From Hominimerdicola alba (lineage in GTDB: Bacteria; Bacillota; Clostridia; Oscillospirales; Ruminococcaceae), in contig NZ_FOAT01000023.1 of assembly GCF_900109655.1 (NCBI RefSeq), positions 1 through 38,978 on the forward strand: a stretch of 38,978 nucleotides of DNA, written 5' to 3'. The notes beneath the pieces were generated by a model. It saw nothing but the letters and a program-made list of their open reading frames with translations. It made no database searches and had not been told where the DNA came from. Shown piece after piece: positions 30,992 through 37,870 of this stretch. How positions within the stretch are numbered: the stretch's first letter is position 1; the number at the start of each line of letters is the position of its first letter. The position numbers and the translations under genes are program-made.

Positions 30992-32638
30992 TTACATCTC
31001 GCGATAATCGATCATACCGTATGTAGCTTCGCCTCTAACGTTAGTCATTTCCTTAAGTGCAGAAACTACGGAAGTATCTGCGGGACCGCTTCTTCTGATG
31101 ACAGCGATCTTGTACTTAGGATAGATAGCACCCTGATTCTCGATCTTCTCGGGAACCATCAGCTGTCTGAATGCTGTATTGACATCATTCATTACCTGAT
31201 CGGGAGCGGGCTGACCACCCTCGGATGGGATCATAACAACGAATTCGTCGGAACCTGTACGGTATACGTTCCTGCCGGGGAATACTTCGGTAAGAGTCTC
31301 AACAGTTCTTACAAGCAGACGGTCGCCTGCGTCGTTACCGAATCTGGTGTTGATCTCACTGAATCCGAGGATATTGAACATCATGAAGTAGCAAGGCTTC
31401 TGTGCACTTACGTCGGAATTTTCCATATCCATAGCGAAGGATACACGGTTGTTTGCGTTCGTCAGCACGTCCTTGAACATCGCGGTGTTCAGCGACTGTC
31501 TTGTCTGAGAGTTCTTTGCGATGGTGGATACCAGCTTCTGGTTGATCTTTTCCTGTCTCTTATTGATGAAGAAGAATACTACTGTCAGAGCAACGAGGAT
31601 CGCACTGAAAACAATAAGGAACATTCTCATACCGTTTGTCAGAGCGTAAACATCCTTCTGCTCTGCGGAAACGAGGAACAGCCAGTTATACTTCGGTATG
31701 TATACATAAGATGAAACATATTCGTTGCCATTTACCTTATATGTCACCAGACCCTCATCTTCTTTGTTGTTGTTACCATATTCTTCACAAAGACTCTTCA
31801 GCTCGGGAACTTCAACTTCTTTATTTATCTTCTCCGAATCAGGAACGAAAAGATAAGTTGAATCGATTGAGTGAAGCATAAGGTAATTTGCATCCTTAAG
31901 TTCGGAATTGCCATACTTTTGCTTGTTCTTTTCGTTATTCATGTCCTTGTTTGCGCCGGAGATATCATTCAGAGTCGCTATCAGACCATCTGTTCTGATA
32001 CCCAGACCTACCAGACCGATAGCCTTTCCGTTCTCATTATAGATAGCCTTGTACATCGAAACGATCTGCTGACCTGTTGCCGGCGACGGGATGATACCTG
32101 CGTTGTAAACACCGGTTCCTTTAGCTAACAGTTGATTCTGAAGTTCCTCAAGTTTTGCAGAATCTTTTCTGGTCTGCATACCTATCGATTCCTGTGAATG
32201 GCTGTGTGTAAGTACAATGGTATCCCATGTACCCATCCATAAACCTTCACACGAAGGGATCGATCCGCCGAATTCCTGAGTGAATTTCTGCGCGATTTTC
32301 GTAAGTTCTTCAACGCTCATATCCTTAACGTCACTGGTAAGTTCATCGCTGCTTTGGCCGTTAGCTTCATCATAAACTTTGTTCATGAGGTCTGTGACCT
32401 GTCTCGCCCTGGAATAGTCCGACAGCTGACGTTCCAACAGTTCAATGTAGTTCAATACCACCTGAGAACGTTCTTCAGTCGTCATAGCCATATGCGACTC
32501 AGCATTCTCTTTAGTTCGTTTGCTTACGGTATTAGTAATGAAAATTGTCAACGCAAGCATGATAGCGAGCTGGATAAGAAGTACCAGGTTAAGTGATATT
32601 TTGAACTTTTTCTTCTCTTTCTTCTTTGATTTTGCCAT
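30992..32638 (-). CDS. membrane sensor with degenerate GGDEF domain
   Basis: The 548-residue product has a basic N terminus, a membrane helix (about 17-37), an extracellular sensor region of about 300 residues resembling a double-Cache domain (GIIPSPATGQQIVSMYKAIY and YIPKYNWLFLVSAEQ elements), a second helix (about 338-358) and a C-terminal GGDEF-like domain (about 385-548). The active-site signature reads TGSDEF (461-466) instead of GGDEF. The metal-binding Asp of the usual DIDxFK is lost: the matching segment reads FNILGF (421-426). NxNNR replaces LTGLxNR. It is therefore probably a poor or inactive diguanylate cyclase and may bind nucleotide or act as a scaffold. It lies 77 bp downstream of the deaminase-fold gene and likely shares its transcript. 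Confidence 0.88.
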   Translation of the reverse strand: MAKSKKKEKKKFKISLNLVLLIQLAIMLALTIFITNTVSKRTKENAESHMAMTTEERSQVVLNYIELLERQLSDYSRARQVTDLMNKVYDEANGQSSDELTSDVKDMSVEELTKIAQKFTQEFGGSIPSCEGLWMGTWDTIVLTHSHSQESIGMQTRKDSAKLEELQNQLLAKGTGVYNAGIIPSPATGQQIVSMYKAIYNENGKAIGLVGLGIRTDGLIATLNDISGANKDMNNEKNKQKYGNSELKDANYLMLHSIDSTYLFVPDSEKINKEVEVPELKSLCEEYGNNNKEDEGLVTYKVNGNEYVSSYVYIPKYNWLFLVSAEQKDVYALTNGMRMFLIVFSAILVALTVVFFFINKRQEKINQKLVSTIAKNSQTRQSLNTAMFKDVLTNANNRVSFAMDMENSDVSAQKPCYFMMFNILGFSEINTRFGNDAGDRLLVRTVETLTEVFPGRNVYRTGSDEFVVMIPSEGGQPAPDQVMNDVNTAFRQLMVPEKIENQGAIYPKYKIAVIRRSGPADTSVVSALKEMTNVRGEATYGMIDYREM

Positions 32639-32715
32639 ATTCTAACTACCCTTTCTCTTCTCGGGTACACGAAGACCCGATTAATAATTCAGTCTTTATA
32701 TTATCCGGATGTCTA

Positions 32716-33426
32716 CTAACCAAACAGTCCGAACAGACCTTTCTTCTTTTTGCCGACGCCGAGTTCTTCAAGGAATTCAGCATCCTCTTCGTCATCGTTC
32801 TCCGTTCCGCTCATGAGACTGCTGACACGGTTTTTCAGCAGGTCATTCTTGGCTGTGCCGCCGTTGCCGCCTTCATACTGTGATGAGGTCATAGATCTCA
32901 GCGGTGAGGACGGTACCGGTGCTGCCGAGCCGAACTGCACCGACTGTACAAACTGTCCTGACATATATCCTGACTGTACAGGTGCTGCAGCGGGCATACC
33001 GTTTGGCATTCCGCTGAATGCGCTGTTTGACTGATATGCACCTCCCATGCCGAGCATCTCCGGCAGTGTTATCACTCTGTCAGGCATTATCACACGAGCC
33101 ATAGAATTTTCAGGGCTCATGGACAGTATGTAGTTCACACATCCTGTACAGGGAAGCATCGGGCTGCGGTTGATGGTATCTATCAGCACCATCGAATCTA
33201 CCGCGACTTCATTGCCGTAAGTCTGCATATTACGCATTGCCTCGATCTCTGCATGGACACTCATCGGAGCTCCGTTCATCATTTCCATACGACTTACTCC
33301 GTTATATACCCTGCCTGTACGTGAGCAGATGACACATATAGTTTCATCGGGAGTGATATACTCTCCGCTTTGAGCGCGAGCATTCGCGACCTCCAGCGCA
33401 ATGTTGTAAATGGCTTCAAACGTCAT
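32716..33426 (-). CDS. cytidine-deaminase-fold protein with low-complexity tail
   Basis: The 236-residue product carries the zinc motifs of the cytidine deaminase superfamily: VHAEIEA (His58, Glu60) and PCTGC (Cys93, Cys96), in a domain of about 125 residues, the size of a small CDA. From about 130 the chain turns into a Met/Gly/Pro/Ser/Gln-rich disordered region, then an acidic stretch (ENDDEEDAEFLEEL), and ends in KKKKGLFGLFG (226-236). That end looks like a membrane- or partner-binding tag. Free Cdd enzymes lack such a tail, so simple pyrimidine salvage is unlikely to be the whole role. AAAGGTGG precedes the ATG and a consensus promoter lies upstream. The degenerate GGDEF gene follows. Confidence 0.85.
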   Translation of the reverse strand: MTFEAIYNIALEVANARAQSGEYITPDETICVICSRTGRVYNGVSRMEMMNGAPMSVHAEIEAMRNMQTYGNEVAVDSMVLIDTINRSPMLPCTGCVNYILSMSPENSMARVIMPDRVITLPEMLGMGGAYQSNSAFSGMPNGMPAAAPVQSGYMSGQFVQSVQFGSAAPVPSSPLRSMTSSQYEGGNGGTAKNDLLKNRVSSLMSGTENDDEEDAEFLEELGVGKKKKGLFGLFG

Positions 33427-33497
33427 ATATTCAAACCACCTTTCATCTCGTCTGTCTGTTACTTCCGAAAACAGGAACAGACCTTTCGTGTGTATTT

Positions 33498-33526
33498 ATT
33501 GTATACCTTGACCAACAAAATGTCAA
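33498..33526 (-). promoter_or_regulatory. promoter of deaminase-fold/GGDEF genes
   Basis: On the minus strand TTGACA (33521-33526), 17 bp, TACAAT (33498-33503), about 70 bp before the ATG. Confidence 0.85.
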
Positions 33527-33787
33527 TAGTCTGTGCACTTAATTGAGAAATTAAAGAAAAACTTCGTATGATTGCACAAATTTAACCCACTACTGCAAGT
33601 AAATATGACAATACAGCATCCCTACAAGGGCAATACTTTTTTGTGTAATATGCTTTATAATTTAAGTTAATTTTAAACGTTTGATAGTTCAATCTAACAG
33701 TTTATTAAAGATTTTCGCAGTAGTCGTAAACAACAATAGTCACGTATTGTCATAATGCACAATTTTGTTTAAACTGTTTAATTTTTT
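33527..33787. other. AT-rich intergenic DNA, no gene seen
   Basis: No reading frame or promoter of quality is seen. The stretch is strongly AT-rich and unlike the coding DNA around it. Confidence 0.45.
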
Positions 33788-33870
33788 AAGATAGAAAAAA
33801 CACTTTATAGTGCCGTTATTGCGGGAGTATGATCTATCTTTCAGAACTGCCTCAAGACAAGGTGTTTTTT
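33788..33870. other. possible switch-like structured RNA
   Basis: AAGATAG (33788-33794) can pair with CTATCTT (33834-33840). The adjoining AAAAAACACTTT (33795-33806) can pair with AAGGTGTTTTTT (33859-33870). The two stems cross, so they exclude each other or form a pseudoknot. The second resembles a terminator ending in six T. No known RNA family was recognised. Confidence 0.35.
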
Positions 33871-33960
33871 CCCATTTTTAACCATTTAATCGAGTTTTTA
33901 ATGAATAAAGCAACGAGCAAACTTCATTTCACATTATTATCAAATCAAAAAATAAGAAAA

Positions 33961-33989
33961 GACCGTCCGGTAAAAATACCCTGACGATC
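33961..33989 (-). terminator. terminator of kinase/CPBP protease operon
   Basis: On the minus strand GATCGTC pairs with GACGGTC around a GGTA/TACC inner stem and a TTTT loop, followed by TTTTCTTATTTTTT. It lies about 135 nt after the protease stop. Confidence 0.75.
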
Positions 33990-34125
33990 CTTACATTGGT
34001 GTAGGTGAAGCTGTATCCTTTTCTTTCTCCTGCGGAATAGTTTTTTGTATTTTTCGCCGCTTTTTCCATTTAACTTAATTATAGCACATTTTTTCAGTTC
34101 TGCTCATTTTTGTCGTGAAATGCAT

Positions 34126-34908
34126 TCATTTGGTCGCGAATTGCATTCCGGCAGGAATGTCGCGATATTCAGGAATAAAACGCTTGAACAGCCACAACAG
34201 CGACAATATCAAGATAAAGATATTGAAAACGAGGTACGGCAAACTGATCAGCGCGTAGCCGTTAACATCACGAACGCTGAAAAATCCGAAAAAGTTGAAT
34301 TTCGTAAAATCAAGTGTAACAAAAAGGTTATGCAGGAAATGCGCGATGATAGTGTAAAGAACGTTTTCGGTATAATGGAAGCATATGGCTAATGCGATCG
34401 TACCTGAGAAGACATTGAGCATCCCCTGCATATTGTAAAAGCAGTGGCACAGTGCGAATGCGAATGTCGGGAATATAAGCGAGAACCATTTGCTGCCTGT
34501 GCGCTTGCTTATTCCCTGTGAACACTGTCGGAACATGAGTTCCTCGAATATGGGGGATATCACGAGAACGGACAAAAGGTCTGAACTGTTTTCATTTGCA
34601 CCAACAGAGCTGAATCGAGAGGCTATCAATCCATAAATATATGATGCCACTGTGCACAGCGACCAGCTCATCAGAAATATCATCAGTGGGACAGTAATAT
34701 CAAAACTCCGTATCTTTTCACGGAGATCTAATTTTTCGCCTGTTTCTTTGCAGAAAAACAACACACCTGCTATTCCTGCGACAACTATTCCGATCCAAGA
34801 AAGTTGTTCAGCACCCACCGCTATCAATACCGTTCCCACAAGCAGCATGATCACGACAACGGCAACGGTAAATATCACAGCTTCTTTTTTGGATATCTTT
34901 TTTTCCAT
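34126..34908 (-). CDS. CPBP-family (CAAX-like) intramembrane protease
   Basis: The 260-residue product starts MEKKISKKEA, chosen for AAAGGTC 6 bp upstream. About seven or eight hydrophobic segments surround the three CPBP motifs: EELMFR (Glu122, Glu123, Arg127), FALCH (His155) and HFLHNL (near 190). Such proteases act on peptides in the membrane. In Gram-positive bacteria they are often tied to bacteriocin immunity or peptide-pheromone processing. It starts 35 bp after the kinase stop and is the last gene of that operon, so a link to the signal sensed by the kinase is a reasonable guess. Confidence 0.88.
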   Translation of the reverse strand: MEKKISKKEAVIFTVAVVVIMLLVGTVLIAVGAEQLSWIGIVVAGIAGVLFFCKETGEKLDLREKIRSFDITVPLMIFLMSWSLCTVASYIYGLIASRFSSVGANENSSDLLSVLVISPIFEELMFRQCSQGISKRTGSKWFSLIFPTFAFALCHCFYNMQGMLNVFSGTIALAICFHYTENVLYTIIAHFLHNLFVTLDFTKFNFFGFFSVRDVNGYALISLPYLVFNIFILILSLLWLFKRFIPEYRDIPAGMQFATK

Positions 34909-34943
34909 ATCATTGACCTTTCTTTGAAATCCCGGGACGAATA

Positions 34944-36305
34944 TCACACATTGATGCTAAGTATCATTTCCAGCCTGAACAAACCGTTTTCGCAGGAAAG
35001 GCGCGTCATGCCGCCGTATTTTTCAACAGTCTTACGTATATTCCTCACTCCATAGCCGTGGAGCTGTTTATCCGCCTTTGAAGTAAGGTGAACTCCATTC
35101 TGCATCAGCTTCTCACAGTCTACGCCGTCTGGCGAACTATTTGTCAGGGTTATAAGACGCTGATGTGCTGTCTTGCGTATCTCAAGGCGAATAAAGCGTT
35201 CTGTGTCCGTTTCGGTACGCATACAAGCTTCTATAGCGTTATCCAGGGCATTGGCGAACACGGTGCAGATATCTATAGCTTTCCAGCCCATACCGCCGTC
35301 TGCTACACCCTCGATGGTAAAGTCTATGCCCTCCTCTGACATCTTTGCCATTTTTGAAGCTATGAGAGAATCCAGCATCTCATCACCTGTTACTATATTC
35401 GGGGACAGTGCAGACACGTCGGTGTGCATATCTTCAATGAACTGCTTGGCTTCATCAAATTTGCCCTCATTCATCAGCATAGCGACCACGCTGAGGTTAT
35501 TGCGGACATCGTGGCGGAAAGCGCTGGTCTCCTCCTGGGCTTCCTTGAACTGCTTTGAGGCGACGAGTTCGGCTTCGAGAAAGGAGCGATGCTGTTCACT
35601 AAGTTTGTTGAAGTAATCGGTCTGGCGGTTGCGGAGTATCAGCAGGGGCAGAAGAATGGCTATGGCTATGCATACAAGAGATAGCATAACCCTTACCGAG
35701 CGGTATTCTGCCGTGAGTGTGGTCTTATCCTTTTCAAAGGTAACATAGGCTGTCTCAACTGCTATCATGTAGATACAGTAGAGAGTGACGTATATCTTAT
35801 CCGCCAGCCTGAAAGGCATGGTACGTCCGCGTCTGATGTACTGTCTTGTAAGGTAGAGTACGATTATCAGCATCAAGAATACGGCGAGAATATTTGTAAA
35901 ATTGAATCTGCTGACAAGCTTTTCATCACTGCTGATATTCAGCAAGCCCTCAAGACCTGCGCAGTAGGTACATATCTGTGCGAGTATGAAGGTGTTCATA
36001 ACGCACAGCGCCAAAGCAATGACTGTTTTCAAACCAAGCCTGATCTTTCTGCCTTTGCTGCCACAGGCGCCAAGCACGGCGGCGAACAGTAATATCACAA
36101 CCGCGAAGAACGACCATCTGAATAAGCACGACAGCACCTCCATCAGCAGGCTGCCCGCTGAATATATAAGTAACTTTTTGCGGTTTATAACCATTGAATC
36201 ATCGTAGAAGCAGTGGATTATCAGTGTGCCCGCTGTAAATGAGAGTACCGCCACCAGAAAATCTGTGAATAGTGAGACCATTGAAGCAATGTCGATCTGG
36301 CCCAT
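34944..36305 (-). CDS. AgrC-like sensor histidine kinase
   Basis: The 453-residue product starts MGQIDIASMV after AGGAGGGG; a longer in-frame start at 36353 is rejected. Six or seven membrane helices fill residues about 10-225. The phospho-acceptor motif is SAFRHDVRNNLSV with His265. The GHKL ATPase domain follows (NALDNAIEAC, and HGYGVRNIRKTVEKYGG near the end), as in AgrC/HPK10 kinases that sense cyclic or linear peptides. No AgrB, AgrD or LytTR response regulator is adjacent; a CPBP protease follows instead. The partner regulator must lie elsewhere or be absent. Confidence 0.9.
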   Translation of the reverse strand: MGQIDIASMVSLFTDFLVAVLSFTAGTLIIHCFYDDSMVINRKKLLIYSAGSLLMEVLSCLFRWSFFAVVILLFAAVLGACGSKGRKIRLGLKTVIALALCVMNTFILAQICTYCAGLEGLLNISSDEKLVSRFNFTNILAVFLMLIIVLYLTRQYIRRGRTMPFRLADKIYVTLYCIYMIAVETAYVTFEKDKTTLTAEYRSVRVMLSLVCIAIAILLPLLILRNRQTDYFNKLSEQHRSFLEAELVASKQFKEAQEETSAFRHDVRNNLSVVAMLMNEGKFDEAKQFIEDMHTDVSALSPNIVTGDEMLDSLIASKMAKMSEEGIDFTIEGVADGGMGWKAIDICTVFANALDNAIEACMRTETDTERFIRLEIRKTAHQRLITLTNSSPDGVDCEKLMQNGVHLTSKADKQLHGYGVRNIRKTVEKYGGMTRLSCENGLFRLEMILSINV

Positions 36306-36341
36306 AAGAGCCCCTCCTTTATTTAAAAGCTTTACCAAATA

Positions 36342-36370
36342 ATTATAACGCATTTTTTAACAATTGTAAA
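36342..36370 (-). promoter_or_regulatory. promoter of AgrC-like kinase gene
   Basis: On the minus strand TTTACA (36365-36370), 17 bp, TATAAT (36342-36347), about 40 bp before the ATG. Confidence 0.75.
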
Positions 36371-36615
36371 GATGCAGGACATAAGAACCCTCCGTAACCA
36401 CCCGACATTCTTTCCTGCGCCATGACAAAAATGTTAAGATCGTTAAATCAAAGCATATTTTTGCAAAAATACATATACTTATAAATCCAATAACGCCTTG
36501 ACGAAAAACGTCGAAAAATCGAGTTTTCGATTTATAGTCTTCTGAATTCGTTCGATTTTTTGTACTCCCCCGCTGTACGCTAAAATGTACCGAAAATTCT
36601 GTAATAAATATGTAA
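36371..36615. other. divergent intergenic region with small hairpins
   Basis: No gene is seen. GACG/CGTC followed by a perfect AAATCGA / TCGATTT hairpin (36516-36533) lies midway between the two divergent promoters. Role unknown. Confidence 0.45.
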
Positions 36616-36644
36616 TTGACAAATCGCAGACAAAGTTTTATAAT
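36616..36644 (+). promoter_or_regulatory. consensus promoter of cytidylate-kinase-like gene
   Basis: Exact TTGACA (36616-36621), 17 bp, exact TATAAT (36639-36644). One of the strongest promoters in the window; it runs directly into a palindrome. Confidence 0.9.
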
Positions 36645-36670
36645 AAATTTATAATAATTATTATAAATTT
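36645..36670. promoter_or_regulatory. perfect 26-bp palindrome over the transcription start
   Basis: AAATTTATAATAA and its exact complement form an uninterrupted 26-bp palindrome immediately after the -10 box, covering the expected start near 36651. The position suits a repressor operator. The TTATAAT/ATTATAA core recalls Fur/PerR-type boxes, though the half-site spacing is 4 bp rather than 1. Confidence 0.7.
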
Positions 36671-36723
36671 AAAACAGCCCTCCGGGGTTGAAATAAAAGA
36701 TGTATCGAAAGGAGAGAAAAAGT

Positions 36724-37317
36724 ATGAGTAAGATCAAGGTCGTGACAATAGGCAGACTGTACTGTTCGGGCGGAAGTTCCATAGGAAAGAAAGTTGCGGA
36801 AAAGCTGGGTATCCCATGCTACGACAGAGAGATAGTCGAAATGGCAGCTGAAAAAAGCGGTATATCAATGGCAGAAATCAAGAAGTTTGAGGAGAGCGTT
36901 CTCAATCCCATGAAAAAGCCGATAAATATATTCGGCAATTCAGTGGATATATGTGAAAAGATCTTTGCGGCTGAAACAGAGGTCGTTTATGAACTGGTTG
37001 AGAAAGGTCCCTGCGTTATCGTTGGCAGATGCGCGGATTTCATACTGAAAAACAAGGTCAAGACCCTGGATGTTTTCATATATTCCTCTCTTGACAAGCG
37101 TATGCAGACAGCTATGAGCGAACCTCACAATATCCCTGCGGACGAGGTGGAGACACGCCTGAAAAAGTACGACAAGAAGCGCGGAGATTACTACAACTCA
37201 AATACCAATAAAAAGTGGGGCACAAAGTTCAGCTATGATCTTTGTCTGGACAGCGGCGCGCTGGGTTATGATATGTGCGCTGACATAATCGCCCACACAG
37301 TGGAGGCATCTAGTTAA
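36724..37317 (+). CDS. cytidylate kinase-like family protein
   Basis: The 197-residue product starts MSKIKVVTIG; GGAGAG lies about 7 bp upstream, and the in-frame ATG at 36700 is inside the leader. The P-loop region reads SGGSSIGKKVAEKLG (about 15-29), followed by CYDREIVEMAAEKSG and VIVGRCADFIL, the pattern of the cytidylate kinase-like (Cmk-2) family. Residues near 125-150 (RLKKYDKKRGDYYN) form the lid. The true substrate of this family is not settled; it is distinct from essential Cmk. The gene ends 2 bp before ybaK. Confidence 0.88.
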   Translation: MSKIKVVTIGRLYCSGGSSIGKKVAEKLGIPCYDREIVEMAAEKSGISMAEIKKFEESVLNPMKKPINIFGNSVDICEKIFAAETEVVYELVEKGPCVIVGRCADFILKNKVKTLDVFIYSSLDKRMQTAMSEPHNIPADEVETRLKKYDKKRGDYYNSNTNKKWGTKFSYDLCLDSGALGYDMCADIIAHTVEASS

Positions 37318-37319
37318 AA

Positions 37320-37811
37320 ATGGCAAAGGACAAGGACGTTAAGACCAATGCGATGAGGATACTGGACAGGAACAAGGTGGCATACAAGGTGAACACCTAT
37401 GAATGCGAGGAGTTCATTGACGGGGTACACATCGCGGATATGCTGGGTCAGCCCCATGACAGCACTTTCAAAACGCTGGTGGCTCAGGGAAAAAGCGGCG
37501 GGTATTATGTTTTCGCGATACCGATAGACGAGGAGCTGGATATGAAAAAGGCTGCAAAGTCCGTGGGCGAAAAATCCGTGGAGCTGATACACGTGAAGGA
37601 TATCAACAAGGTGACAGGCTATATCCGAGGCGGCTGCACGCCCCTTGGCATGAAAAAGCAGTATCCCACCGTTGTTGACAGCTCGGCTGAAAATTTCAGC
37701 GAGATAATCATAAGCGGCGGCAGGCTGGGCTCGCAGATATTCCTTGACCCGAAAGACCTTGTAAAGGTCACTGGCGGAAAGTTTGAGAGCATCATCTTTG
37801 AACAGGTCTGA
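37320..37811 (+). CDS. ybaK: YbaK/EbsC-family Cys-tRNA(Pro) deacylase
   Basis: This 163-residue protein removes cysteine or other wrong amino acids from tRNA(Pro). The family signature is visible in FKTLVAQGKSGGYYVFAIP (near 50, containing the catalytic-site Lys), KSVGEKSVELI, VTGYIRGGCTPLGMKKQYP (near 99) and the C-terminal SGGRLGSQIFLDPKDL. There is no clear ribosome binding site of its own: the ATG lies 2 bp after the preceding stop, so it depends on coupling. A terminator hairpin follows, into whose base an IS copy has inserted. Confidence 0.93.
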   Translation: MAKDKDVKTNAMRILDRNKVAYKVNTYECEEFIDGVHIADMLGQPHDSTFKTLVAQGKSGGYYVFAIPIDEELDMKKAAKSVGEKSVELIHVKDINKVTGYIRGGCTPLGMKKQYPTVVDSSAENFSEIIISGGRLGSQIFLDPKDLVKVTGGKFESIIFEQV

Positions 37812-37837
37812 CGTTGAAAACAATTGAATATAGTGCG

Positions 37838-37870
37838 GGGGACAGCTGTACTTTTCAGTATGCTGTCCCC
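37838..37870 (+). terminator. terminator stem of ybaK, tail replaced by IS
   Basis: A perfect 9-bp stem GGGGACAGC / GCTGTCCCC with a 15-nt loop lies 26 nt after ybaK. The expected T-run is missing because the IS element begins at 37870 or 37871, exactly at the foot of the stem. Confidence 0.75.

Noticed and set aside
34944-36305. Complete agr quorum-sensing locus
   Set aside because: Only the kinase fits; no agrB, agrD-like peptide gene or LytTR regulator was found on either side.
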